Below, one piece after another: positions 15,023 through 23,635 of a stretch of DNA of 23,672 nucleotides. The notes beneath the pieces were generated by a model that worked only from the letters and a program-made list of their open reading frames with translations, was not told the DNA's origin and ran no database searches. The stretch is from assembly GCA_964626495.1 (NCBI GenBank), contig CAZVFT010000035.1, positions 1 through 23,672 of the forward strand, given 5' to 3'. This stretch comes from JACNLN01 sp964626495. Lineage in GTDB: Bacteria > Fidelibacterota > Marinisomatia > Marinisomatales > CAZVFT01. Numbering within the stretch: the stretch's first letter is position 1; every line of letters begins with the position of its first letter. The position numbers and the translations under genes are program-made.

Positions 15023-15973
15023 ATGAAACGGACAGTAATAATTGAGGGTATCGACCCAGTAGGTATTGCTGGTGTAGCAGATGCCAACTTAAAAATCATT
15101 GAGGATGTATTTCCTTGCGAGATTTTCCTTAGGGGGAACACCATTCGGATAGGAGGAGAGGAAAAAGATGTGTTGGTTGTAGAGGAGATTCTCTCTGAAA
15201 TGATGAATACCTACACACGGAAAAATCAGCTCAGCACCGATGATGTACGATCTTTAGTAGCTTTGATTTCTGAGGGTGACTACCAAAGAGAGAATCAGGA
15301 ACCGGTGATTCTGTACACCAGTCACGGTGCTATTAAACCGAGAACGAAAGGTCAACGGGAATATTGTGAACTGTCGAAAAAGAAAGACTTTTTGTTTTCT
15401 GTTGGTCCGGCAGGTACAGGGAAAACGTATTTAGCAGTTGCTTTTGCAATAGCGTCATTGAAAAGGAAAGAGGTCAAACGAATCGTTCTGACAAGACCGG
15501 CTGTGGAGGCAGGGGAACGACTGGGATTCCTTCCGGGTGACCTCAGGGAAAAAATTGACCCTTATCTGACCCCTCTTTATGATGCTCTCAACGATATGAT
15601 TCCCTCTGAAAACCTGAAAACTATGATGCAGAATAGAACGGTAGAGGTGATTCCTCTTGCATATATGCGAGGACGGACATTGAATAGTGCTTTCGTCATT
15701 CTTGACGAAGCTCAGAACTGTTCCACCATGCAGATGAAAATGTTTCTAACTCGCCTTGGACCCAACTCTAAAGCTATCATTACTGGTGATATCACCCAGA
15801 TTGATCTTCCCCGTTCGGATGAGTCGGGTTTGATTCAAGCCATTCGGATTCTAAAGAATATTGATGGCATAGGATTTTCATATACAACAGAATCAGATGT
15901 AGTTCGACATAAATTGGTAAAAGAGATTATTAAAGCCTATAATAACAGAGACAGGGAAAATCAACATGAGTGA
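15023..15973 (+). CDS. phoH: PhoH-family ATPase
   Basis: A cytoplasmic P-loop ATPase of the PhoH/YbeZ type, associated with RNA metabolism. Residues about 1-65 form the small N-terminal domain (EIFLRGNTIRIGGEEKDV). The ATPase domain has Walker A GPAGTGKT at about 128-135, Walker B VILDEAQN at about 224-231, plus the conserved LTRPAVEAGERLGFLPGD and MRGRTLNSAF segments. At 316 residues it is the usual length. In many bacteria the gene neighbours ybeY; here it instead leads a run with thiolase, acyl-CoA dehydrogenase, ilvE, nusB and secA. The ATG at 15023 has only a weak ribosome binding site (AGAG). The stop overlaps the thiolase start by eight bases. Confidence 0.92.
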   Translation: MKRTVIIEGIDPVGIAGVADANLKIIEDVFPCEIFLRGNTIRIGGEEKDVLVVEEILSEMMNTYTRKNQLSTDDVRSLVALISEGDYQRENQEPVILYTSHGAIKPRTKGQREYCELSKKKDFLFSVGPAGTGKTYLAVAFAIASLKRKEVKRIVLTRPAVEAGERLGFLPGDLREKIDPYLTPLYDALNDMIPSENLKTMMQNRTVEVIPLAYMRGRTLNSAFVILDEAQNCSTMQMKMFLTRLGPNSKAIITGDITQIDLPRSDESGLIQAIRILKNIDGIGFSYTTESDVVRHKLVKEIIKAYNNRDRENQHE

Positions 15974-17153
15974 TCTAAAAAATGTCATTATTGCCAGAGC
16001 GAAACGAACCCCTATTGGGTCATTCCAAGGGAAATTATCAACCATTCCTGCTAAAAGGTTGGGATCTATTGTAATTAAAGCTATACTGGAAGAAACCGGA
16101 ATTGATCCCACCATAGTTAACGAAGTGATTATGGGGAATGTTTTACCAGCGGGCCAGGGACAGGCGCCTGCCCGGCAGGCAGCTTTGGGTGCGAATTTAC
16201 CCAATAGCGTGGAATGTATGACTATAAATAAGGTCTGTGGGTCTGGATTGAAAGCGGTTATGCTGGCGACTCAGGCGATTCAGGTTGGGGATGCTGAAGT
16301 TATTGTGGCAGGTGGAATGGAAAATATGAACCAGGCACCCTATTATCTATTCAAAGCTCGAAACGGATATCGAATGGGGCATGGCAAGATTGTGGATGGA
16401 ATGATCCACGATGGGTTATGGGATATTTACAATGACATTCATATGGGGCAGATTGGTGAGATTTGCGCTCGTGAACAGAATTATTCCCGTGAGGCTCAGG
16501 ATAAGATTGCAAAAGAATCCTACATTAGAGCGTTACAGGCACAAAAAGACGGCTCTTTCAACAATGAAATTGTTCCGGTGGAAGTACCCCAGCGAAAAAG
16601 GGACCCCATTATCATTTCTGAAGATGAGGAACCCGGGCGAGTCAATTTTGAAAAAATGACGAAATTGAGACCGGCATTTGATAAAGAGGGAACCATTACA
16701 GCTGCTAACGCTTCCAAAATTAATGATGGCGCTGCTGCTGTGTTGGTCATGTCACAGGAAAAAGCAGATGAATTGGGTCTTGAACCTATGGTTCGGGTAG
16801 TAGCTCAGGCTTCAGCAGCCCAGGCACCAGAATGGTTTACCACCGCTCCAAGCAAAGCCATTACTAAAGTTTTAGATAAAGCAAATATGAAAACAGATGA
16901 TATTGATCTGTGGGAAATTAACGAGGCATTTGCAGTGGTGTTAATGTCGGCGCTGGAGGATCATCATCTCGATCCAGAAAAGGTAAACGTACACGGAGGA
17001 GCCATTGCTCTTGGGCATCCGATTGGAGCTTCAGGAGCCAGGATACTTACCACTTTACTCCACGCTATGCAGATACGAAATGCGAAGACTGGGCTTGCTA
17101 CTCTCTGTATTGGAGGTGGCGAAGCATCGGCGATTATTGTGGAAAGGGAATAA
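15966..17153 (+). CDS. atoB: Acetyl-CoA acetyltransferase (thiolase)
   Basis: It condenses or cleaves acetoacetyl-CoA, or longer 3-ketoacyl-CoA, in the cytoplasm. The three thiolase signatures are present: NKVCGSG with the acyl-accepting Cys at about residue 91, NEAFAVV and HPIGASGAR with the catalytic His, and CIGGGEASA with the second Cys. At 395 residues it is the normal length. Overall features (MGNVLPAGQGQAPARQAAL) look like the biosynthetic/degradative acetoacetyl-CoA group. The ATG at 15966 overlaps the PhoH stop. The following acyl-CoA dehydrogenase gene starts one base after its stop, so the two are coupled and probably serve fatty-acid or butyrate-type metabolism. Confidence 0.93.
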   Translation: MSDLKNVIIARAKRTPIGSFQGKLSTIPAKRLGSIVIKAILEETGIDPTIVNEVIMGNVLPAGQGQAPARQAALGANLPNSVECMTINKVCGSGLKAVMLATQAIQVGDAEVIVAGGMENMNQAPYYLFKARNGYRMGHGKIVDGMIHDGLWDIYNDIHMGQIGEICAREQNYSREAQDKIAKESYIRALQAQKDGSFNNEIVPVEVPQRKRDPIIISEDEEPGRVNFEKMTKLRPAFDKEGTITAANASKINDGAAAVLVMSQEKADELGLEPMVRVVAQASAAQAPEWFTTAPSKAITKVLDKANMKTDDIDLWEINEAFAVVLMSALEDHHLDPEKVNVHGGAIALGHPIGASGARILTTLLHAMQIRNAKTGLATLCIGGGEASAIIVERE

Positions 17154-17154
17154 A

Positions 17155-18300
17155 ATGGATTTTAAATATACGGAAGAACAACTGCTCATTCAAAAGACAG
17201 CACGAGAATTTGCTGAGGAACATCTTGCACCGGGAGTTATTGAGAGGGACGAGAAAAAGATATATCCAGCAGAACAGATAAAGATGCTGGCAGATTTGGG
17301 ATTTATGGGAATGATGATTCCTGAAAAGTGGGGAGGAGCTGGTTTGGATACCATCAGCTATTGTATAGCTATGGAGGAAATCTCGAATGTGGATGCTTCC
17401 GTTGGTGTCGTAATGTCTGTAAACAATTCACTTGTCTGTCAGCTTCTGAATGACTTTGCTTCTGATGAACAAAAAGAAAAGTATTTAAAACTCCTTGCTT
17501 CCGGGAAGTGGCTGGGTGCTTTTTCTTTGAGCGAACCTCAGGCTGGTTCGGATGCGTCCAATCTATTAGCCTCTGCCAAGCGAGAAAGTGATTACTATAT
17601 CCTGAATGGTACAAAAAACTGGGTTACCAATGGAATCAATTCAGATGTTGTCATCGTTTTTGCCTTGACTGAAAAGGACGTTGGTTATCGCGGTATATCA
17701 TCATTTATTGTAGAAAAGGGATTCGACGGATTCAGCACAGGCAAACCCGAGAATAAGCTTGGGATTCGTGGTTCAGACACCTGCGAACTCTATTTAGATA
17801 ATTGCAGAGTCCCTGTGGAAAATCGTATTAACGAAGAGGGAATGGGCTTTAAAATTGCTTTAAAAACACTGGATGGCGGGCGAATTGGAATTGCAAGTCA
17901 GGCACTGGGAATCGCTCGGGCAGCTCTGGAACATTCTGTTGACTATGCAAAGGAACGAAAACAGTTTGGTAAAACAATTTCAAGTTTTGGTGCCATTCAG
18001 CAGAAGATTGCTAATATGGCGACAGACATAGATGCAGCTCGATTACTTATTCATAAATCAGCATATCTGAAAGATCAACATAAACCGTATTCTGCTGAGG
18101 CTGCCATGGCGAAATCGTTCGCTTCGAAAGCAGCTATGGATGCATCAACGGAATGTGTTCAAATTTTTGGTGGATACGGCTATATGCAGGAATATGGAGT
18201 TGAACGTTTAATGCGGGACGCAAAAATCACGCAAATCTATGAAGGGACTACAGAAGTTCAAGAAATCGTTGTAGCACGATCAATATTGGAGAAAAGATGA
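17155..18300 (+). CDS. Acyl-CoA dehydrogenase, short-chain type
   Basis: A flavoprotein that oxidises acyl-CoA to trans-2-enoyl-CoA. Features in order are the N-terminal helical domain (MDFKYTEEQLLIQKTAREFAEE), the FAD/substrate region FSLSEPQAGSDASNL and NGTKNWVTNG, RIGIASQALGIA, and the C-terminal catalytic Glu363 in IYEGTTEVQE. That position of the base is typical of short- and medium-chain enzymes, and the sequence resembles butyryl-CoA dehydrogenases. The ATG at 17155 sits one base after the thiolase stop; the longer frame back to 17005 only shadows thiolase and is rejected. The stop overlaps the ilvE start as ATGA. The electron acceptor (ETF) is not encoded nearby. Confidence 0.93.
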   Translation: MDFKYTEEQLLIQKTAREFAEEHLAPGVIERDEKKIYPAEQIKMLADLGFMGMMIPEKWGGAGLDTISYCIAMEEISNVDASVGVVMSVNNSLVCQLLNDFASDEQKEKYLKLLASGKWLGAFSLSEPQAGSDASNLLASAKRESDYYILNGTKNWVTNGINSDVVIVFALTEKDVGYRGISSFIVEKGFDGFSTGKPENKLGIRGSDTCELYLDNCRVPVENRINEEGMGFKIALKTLDGGRIGIASQALGIARAALEHSVDYAKERKQFGKTISSFGAIQQKIANMATDIDAARLLIHKSAYLKDQHKPYSAEAAMAKSFASKAAMDASTECVQIFGGYGYMQEYGVERLMRDAKITQIYEGTTEVQEIVVARSILEKR

Positions 18301-19340
18301 AAGAAAAAGTGGATATTTTAAGAAACATTGATTGGGATAACTTAACATTCAGTATTACACCGACACGGTCTATGTATTTAGCATATTGTGAAAATAACGA
18401 AGGGTGGAAAGCAGGGAAGCTGGAACCGTATGGTGATATCACTCTTTCCCCCTCGGCTGGTGTGCTGAATTACGGGCAGGGTGTTTTTGAAGGAATGAAA
18501 GCATTTCATTCTATAAAGAATCGAATCGTCCTGTTTCGACCGGATAGAAATGCCCGTCGAATGCGGGAATCTGCCATACGGTTATGCATACCACCCGTAC
18601 CGGAAAAAATGTTTATGGATGCTGTCCTAACCGTCGTACGCGATAATATGGAATTTGTCCCTCAACGGGGAAAAGGGAGTCTCTATATCCGACCATGTAT
18701 CTGGGGAACTGGTCCAGTGCTTGGGATAAAACCTGCTCCTTCATATACCTTTATTATCTATGTTTCACCGGTGGGACCCTACTTTCAGGGCGGATTGAAG
18801 TGTTTGAGTCTTAAGCTGACAAACTTATATCACCGAGCGGCTCCAAAAGGTTTAGGAAATGTTAAAGCTATCGGAAACTACAGTGCTGCTCTTTACCCTC
18901 ATAAACTTGCTAAAGAGCACGGTTTTGACGAAGTAATCTATGTCAATGCTGCCAATGAAAATTTTATTGAAGAGGTGGGTTCCGCAAATCTTTTTGTTCT
19001 TAAAGATAGTTGCCTGAAAACTCCCAGGTTAGGTGGTTCCATCCTTCCCGGGGTGACCCGTGACTCGGTTATTCAGATAGCTGATGAGATTTTAGGTTTG
19101 GAGGTTCAAGAAACCGATGTGACGATAAATGATGTTTTGAATGCCGATGAGCTTTTTTGTTCTGGAACTGCTGCTGTTATTACTCCCATTGGGAAAGTCT
19201 CAACAGATGATGAATCTCGTGAGATTGGAGGGAACAGAATCGGCTCAACGACCCGGGGAATTTATGATATACTCACTGGAATTCAGAATGAGAGTAGAGA
19301 AGACCCCTTTGGGTGGGTGCAACCTGTTATGGGTTTATAA
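18297..19340 (+). CDS. ilvE: Branched-chain amino acid aminotransferase
   Basis: A PLP enzyme of fold type IV that interconverts valine, leucine and isoleucine with their 2-keto acids. The long, group II BCAT-like form (347 residues) has GQGVFEGMKAF, LFRPDRNARRM, SLYIRPCIWGTGPVLG, the PLP Lys190 in GNVKAIGNYSAAL, EVGSANLFV and the substrate loop SGTAAVITPIG. The ending DPFGWVQPV is characteristic. The ATG overlaps the dehydrogenase stop. Beside an acyl-CoA dehydrogenase and a thiolase it could serve branched-chain amino acid breakdown as well as synthesis; which way is inference. Confidence 0.94.
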   Translation: MKEKVDILRNIDWDNLTFSITPTRSMYLAYCENNEGWKAGKLEPYGDITLSPSAGVLNYGQGVFEGMKAFHSIKNRIVLFRPDRNARRMRESAIRLCIPPVPEKMFMDAVLTVVRDNMEFVPQRGKGSLYIRPCIWGTGPVLGIKPAPSYTFIIYVSPVGPYFQGGLKCLSLKLTNLYHRAAPKGLGNVKAIGNYSAALYPHKLAKEHGFDEVIYVNAANENFIEEVGSANLFVLKDSCLKTPRLGGSILPGVTRDSVIQIADEILGLEVQETDVTINDVLNADELFCSGTAAVITPIGKVSTDDESREIGGNRIGSTTRGIYDILTGIQNESREDPFGWVQPVMGL

Positions 19341-19772
19341 TTGATTCAAGTAGTCAATAACCGGCGACTGGTGCGGGAGCTGGTTCTGCAGGCTCTATAT
19401 GCTCATGAATTTACCCAAGATCCACCTCCAAAACTCATCGAGATTCTAAAAGAATACAACATAATTCAGGAAAATATGGAATCTTATTTTCGGGAATTAC
19501 TAACCAAATCTATCACCCACCAGGAAGATACAAAAAGTGAAATTATTCAGAGGTTACACAATTGGAAATGGGAACGAGTTGCTCTCGTTGATCGTATCAT
19601 TTTGAACATGATGGTTACTGAGATGAAATATATGGAGGATGTACCTTTAAAAGTATCCATTACAGAAGGTGTGGAGATTGCGAAAAAATACAGTACTGAA
19701 GAAAGCGGTGCATTCGTAAATGGAATTCTTGATTCTGTGTACCATTCTCTTGTTCATCATGAAGGCAGTTAA
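19341..19772 (+). CDS. nusB: Transcription antitermination factor NusB
   Basis: A small all-helical RNA-binding protein that, with NusE (S10), binds boxA and supports rRNA antitermination. The N-terminal RRLVRELVLQALYAHEF and C-terminal VPLKVSITEGVEIAKKYSTEESGAFVNGILD segments are the family signatures, and 143 residues is normal. It begins with TTG at 19341 immediately after the ilvE stop; no ATG is available that keeps the conserved N-terminus. Coupled translation from ilvE is likely. Confidence 0.93.
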   Translation: MIQVVNNRRLVRELVLQALYAHEFTQDPPPKLIEILKEYNIIQENMESYFRELLTKSITHQEDTKSEIIQRLHNWKWERVALVDRIILNMMVTEMKYMEDVPLKVSITEGVEIAKKYSTEESGAFVNGILDSVYHSLVHHEGS

Positions 19773-19894
19773 GTTCTTTCTTATTAATATGTGATTTTTT
19801 CGAAATTCATTATATTTTACAAATGGAACAGAGAAAAAAATTGGACGTTTTTTATATGAAAGAATCTCTATAGATATTTTGAATTATTGAAATT

Positions 19895-22800
19895 ATGGCA
19901 ATAATACTCGAAAAAATATTTGGAAAAAAATCCGAGAGGGAAATAAAGAGTTATATCCCACTTGTTAAGGAGATAAACGGCATTTATGAAACGTTGAAGG
20001 AAAAAAGTGACGAAGATCTGGTAAATCGAACCGGTGAATTTAAGGAGATGTTAAGGGTTACTCGTCAAGAAGCAGAACGAGTAGCTGAGGACAAGAATAT
20101 TCCTGATGAGGAGAAAAAAAAGTACATATTCCAGGCAGAACAGGATGTTATAGATGAAATTTTACCTGAAGCTTTTTCCATAGTGAAGGAAACCTGCAGA
20201 CGTATGGTAGGTGAAACCTGGAAAGTGGTTGGACAATCAGTCACCTGGGATATGATTCCCTATGATGTGCAGTTGATTGGGGCAATCGTACTACATAAGG
20301 GAAAAGTAGCCGAGATGAAAACGGGTGAGGGAAAGACACTTGTAGCCACTATGCCCATTTACCTGAATGCCCTGTCTGGACGTGGTGTACATATTGTCAC
20401 GGTCAATGATTATCTTGCCCAGCGTGATGCTGAGTGGATGGGGAAAATTTACGAACGATTGGGTCTTTCTGTTGGTGCTATTATGAACAGGATGGATAAC
20501 GTTGAGCGTCGGGAGATCTATAATCGGGATATCATTTATGGGACAAATAATGAATTTGGTTTTGACTACCTTAGAGATAATATGGCACTCACCCGTCAGG
20601 ATCAGGTTCAGCGTGGACACTATTTTGCTATTGTGGACGAGGTTGATAGTATTCTCATAGATGAGGCAAGAACTCCTCTCATTATCTCAGGGACCGTGGA
20701 TACCCCCACCGAATCAAAATACAGTGATTTCAAATCTCTAGTAGAAAAATTGGTGCGCATGCAGAATCGCTTGGTGAATAAAACGGTAAGTAGTGCAGAA
20801 AAGTTACTGGAAGAGAGTAAAGATTATGATGCTGGTTATAAACTTCTTCAGGCGAGCCGTGGAGATCCAAAGAACAAACGATTAATGAAAGTATTTCAGG
20901 AACCCAATACAAAAAAACTGGCACTTCGTGTGGAGTCTGATTATATGCGGGATAAGAAGCTCCATGAAGTGGACGAAGATCTCTATTACAGTATTGATGA
21001 GAAAAGTCATGTAATTGACTTGACCGAAAAAGGTCGCCAGGCAATTGCGCCGAACAATCCTGAAATGTTTGTCATCCCTGATTTGGGGGAAATGATTCAT
21101 AATATTGAACAGGATAATTCCCTCAACTCCACTGAGAAACAGCAGGAGATAGAGAAAGCCCGTCTTCTTCATAGTGATCGAAGTGAGCAGATACACAACA
21201 TTTCTCAACTGCTCCGGGCATATTCACTGTATGAGAAGGATGTTGAGTACGTTGTGCAAGATGGTAGGGTACTTATCGTAGACGAATTTACCGGTCGGAT
21301 TCTTCCTGGTCGCCGGTACAGTGATGGCCTTCATCAGGCGATTGAAGCTAAGGAAAATGTGACAATTGAACGGGAGACACAGACTCTGGCTACAATTACA
21401 ATCCAGAATTATTTCCGTTTATACCAGAAGTTATCAGGGATGACGGGTACAGCAGAGACGGAAGCAGAAGAACTTCACTCCATTTACAAATTAGACGTTA
21501 CGGTTATTCCCACTAACGAATCGGTTATTCGTGAAGATCACAATGACCTTGTATACAAAACCAGACGTGAGAAATATAACGCCATATTAGATGAGATTAC
21601 AGATAGCTATCAGCGGGGACAACCGATACTTGTAGGTACGATTACTGTTGATGTTTCAGAGACACTCTCTCGTATGTTAAAACGACGAGGAGTACCACAC
21701 AATGTCCTGAACGCAAAACAACACCAGAGTGAGGCAGAGATTGTAACGAGAGCAGGTCTCCGGAGCGCAGTGACTATTGCCACAAATATGGCCGGTCGTG
21801 GGACAGATATCAAATTGGGTGATGGGATCACAGACCTGGGAGGTCTTCATATCATCGGAACGGAACGCCACGAATCCCGACGGATTGACCTTCAGCTTCG
21901 GGGTCGTTCCGGTCGGCAGGGAGATCCCGGTTCATCACGGTTTTATCTCTCACTCGAAGATGACCTGATGCGGCTCTTTGGCAGTGATCGTATTGCGAAT
22001 ATAATGGATCGTCTTGGTGTTGAAGAAGGAGAAGTGATAACACATGGGATGGTGACGAAATCCATTGAGCGAGCACAGAAGAAGGTGGAGGCAAGGAATT
22101 TCAGTATCCGGAAGCAGCTTCTGGAATATGATGATGTGATGAATCAACAGCGAGAGATTGTCTATCACAGACGGAATGAAGCCCTCAACCGGGATGATGT
22201 TCGTGATGAGATTGAGACCATTATGGATGATTACATTGCAGATTTACTGGAAAAATATACTGATAATCAGCCCGATCCTGGTGCTTGGAATTGGGATAAT
22301 CTTGAAGCCGAAATAGCGTCTGTATTGACAGTGGATATTGACGATGATGGTAATAAATGTGAATCTACAGATGATCTTGGACGATACATCAAAGAACGGG
22401 CAAAAGCAATTTACAGTGCTCGAGAAAGTTTTATTCCCTCTGAGATTATGCGGAGTTTTGAACGATATGTTGTCTTGAGGACGATTGATGAAAAGTGGAA
22501 AGAACATCTCTACGCTATGGACCAACTCAGGGAGGGAATTAACCTTCGAGCTTATGGTCAGAAAGACCCACTTCTGGAATATAAATCAGAAGGGTTTGAG
22601 ATGTTTGTAAATATGCTGGCAGAGACCAACCAACAAACTGTGCAGCGTCTTTACAGAACTCGGATCCAGGGGATGGAAGAGGCACCATCGCTTAGAGGTC
22701 GTCGACCAGCAAGCGATGTTCAAGTTCAACATAAAGACACAACGGGAATGGGATTTGTAGCTCCTTCCGGTGGTGAACAACAACAGGGACAACCACCCCA

Positions 22801-22903
22801 AGCCGGGAAGAGACAACCAATTCGAGTTGGTAAGAAGGTGGGAAGGAATGAACCGTGTCCTTGTGGAAGTGGGAAAAAGTATAAAAAATGTTGTGGAGCA
22901 TAA
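19895..22903 (+). CDS. secA: Protein translocase subunit SecA
   Basis: The ATP-driven motor of the Sec pathway, acting at the inner face of the cytoplasmic membrane with SecYEG. Walker A is in EMKTGEGKTLVATMP (about 142-152), and DEVDSILIDEARTPLIISG (about 247) is the DEAD-type Walker B. TGTVD... then a long insertion at about 270-410 separates NBD1 from the preprotein cross-linking parts, and EYVVQDGRVLIVDEFTGRILPGRRYSDGLHQAIEAKE, TNMAGRGTDIKLG and RIDLQLRGRSGRQGDPGSS follow. The C-terminus GRNEPCPCGSGKKYKKCC is a complete zinc-binding SEC-C motif. At 1002 residues it is longer than the roughly 850-900 of the E. coli type, as in FCB-group bacteria. It starts 122 bases after nusB, so it may have its own promoter. 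Confidence 0.97.
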   Translation: MAIILEKIFGKKSEREIKSYIPLVKEINGIYETLKEKSDEDLVNRTGEFKEMLRVTRQEAERVAEDKNIPDEEKKKYIFQAEQDVIDEILPEAFSIVKETCRRMVGETWKVVGQSVTWDMIPYDVQLIGAIVLHKGKVAEMKTGEGKTLVATMPIYLNALSGRGVHIVTVNDYLAQRDAEWMGKIYERLGLSVGAIMNRMDNVERREIYNRDIIYGTNNEFGFDYLRDNMALTRQDQVQRGHYFAIVDEVDSILIDEARTPLIISGTVDTPTESKYSDFKSLVEKLVRMQNRLVNKTVSSAEKLLEESKDYDAGYKLLQASRGDPKNKRLMKVFQEPNTKKLALRVESDYMRDKKLHEVDEDLYYSIDEKSHVIDLTEKGRQAIAPNNPEMFVIPDLGEMIHNIEQDNSLNSTEKQQEIEKARLLHSDRSEQIHNISQLLRAYSLYEKDVEYVVQDGRVLIVDEFTGRILPGRRYSDGLHQAIEAKENVTIERETQTLATITIQNYFRLYQKLSGMTGTAETEAEELHSIYKLDVTVIPTNESVIREDHNDLVYKTRREKYNAILDEITDSYQRGQPILVGTITVDVSETLSRMLKRRGVPHNVLNAKQHQSEAEIVTRAGLRSAVTIATNMAGRGTDIKLGDGITDLGGLHIIGTERHESRRIDLQLRGRSGRQGDPGSSRFYLSLEDDLMRLFGSDRIANIMDRLGVEEGEVITHGMVTKSIERAQKKVEARNFSIRKQLLEYDDVMNQQREIVYHRRNEALNRDDVRDEIETIMDDYIADLLEKYTDNQPDPGAWNWDNLEAEIASVLTVDIDDDGNKCESTDDLGRYIKERAKAIYSARESFIPSEIMRSFERYVVLRTIDEKWKEHLYAMDQLREGINLRAYGQKDPLLEYKSEGFEMFVNMLAETNQQTVQRLYRTRIQGMEEAPSLRGRRPASDVQVQHKDTTGMGFVAPSGGEQQQGQPPQAGKRQPIRVGKKVGRNEPCPCGSGKKYKKCCGA

Positions 22904-22983
22904 AAGATGGTTGGTGGAAGGCGTCGGAAATCCCGACCAAAGTGGAGCAAAGGGGGAGGTGAATTATTGAGTTTAGATGTATT

Positions 22984-23066
22984 ACCGGGGTGGCGGAAAT
23001 GGTAGACGCGCCAGATTTAGGATCTGGTCTCCACTGGAGGTGAGGGTTCGAGTCCCTTCCCCGGTA
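22984..23066 (+). tRNA. tRNA-Leu (anticodon UAG)
   Basis: A complete class II tRNA: acceptor ACCGGGG pairs with CCCCGGT at 23059-23065, with discriminator A at 23066. The anticodon stem CCAGA/TCTGG encloses the loop TTTAGGA, giving anticodon TAG. The long variable arm and the T arm AGGG-TTCGAGT-CCCT are present. The 3' CCA is not encoded. It lies about 80 bases after secA on the same strand. Confidence 0.95.
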
Positions 23067-23156
23067 CAAATCACTGTATTTAAGCTATGTTCTATAAACT
23101 GTATGAATTCCCCACTATTTTATTGGTTGATAGAAATAAACTGGCAAATGTTTACC

Positions 23157-23216
23157 CTGTGGAATGCGAAGCCTGCCACGGGGAATACGAAGTATGAGTT
23201 TATTCCACTGTGGAAT
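23157..23216. repeat. Degenerate GTGGAAT/ATTCCAC repeat cluster
   Basis: CTGTGGAAT at 23157-23165, a variant CGGGGAAT at 23179-23186, and CTGTGGAAT again at 23208-23216. The last copy is part of the 15-base palindrome ATTCCAC-T-GTGGAAT (23202-23216). Both of the first two copies are followed by a GAAG word. It looks like decayed copies of one short palindromic unit. Confidence 0.45.
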
Positions 23217-23335
23217 GAGCATAATTCAAAGGGGGTGAGTGGTAAACTTGTGAGTGCCTGCCCCACCTGTTAAATAATTATTGTATTGAGTGCCGATTTG
23301 TCACAAAAGAGTATTTTTTTTCACATTTTTCAAAT

Positions 23336-23383
23336 GTACCCGATTTTGTACCCGTTTTGTTACCCGTTTTTGTACTAGTTGTT
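23336..23383. repeat. 12-bp tandem repeat (four degenerate copies)
   Basis: Four units start at 23336, 23348, 23360 and 23372. They read GTACCCGATTTT, GTACCCGTTTTG, TTACCCGTTTTT and GTACTAGTTGTT. The period is exactly 12 with drift in the last copy. It could be iteron-like binding sites or the coding remnant of a four-residue protein repeat. Confidence 0.6.
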
Positions 23384-23635
23384 GTTTATATTTACACAGT
23401 CACAAGTGATGATAATGCGAAGTACTTATATTATTTTTAAAAATTCCAAAAGGGAGTTGGATGCCATATACAACGGATTGTCCTGGCTTGCGTTTCTCTT
23501 ATCACTATTATTACTGAAGTACTGCTTATGGAATATTCTATATTCTGTATGCAATAACCCGAATGCACCTGCTGTCTTTTGATATTTTTTACTATGCCAT
23601 TGGACATTTAATACAGTACATACGTTATTCATTAT

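Noticed and set aside
17005..17154. 50-residue N-terminal extension of the acyl-CoA dehydrogenase
   Set aside because: It overlaps thiolase in another frame; family similarity starts at the ATG 17155.
22907..23005. Lys/Arg-rich 32-residue ORF after secA
   Set aside because: It runs into the tRNA-Leu gene, and its composition looks like chance G-rich sequence.
23157..23383. CRISPR array
   Set aside because: Repeats are too short and degenerate, with no regular unique spacers and no cas genes.
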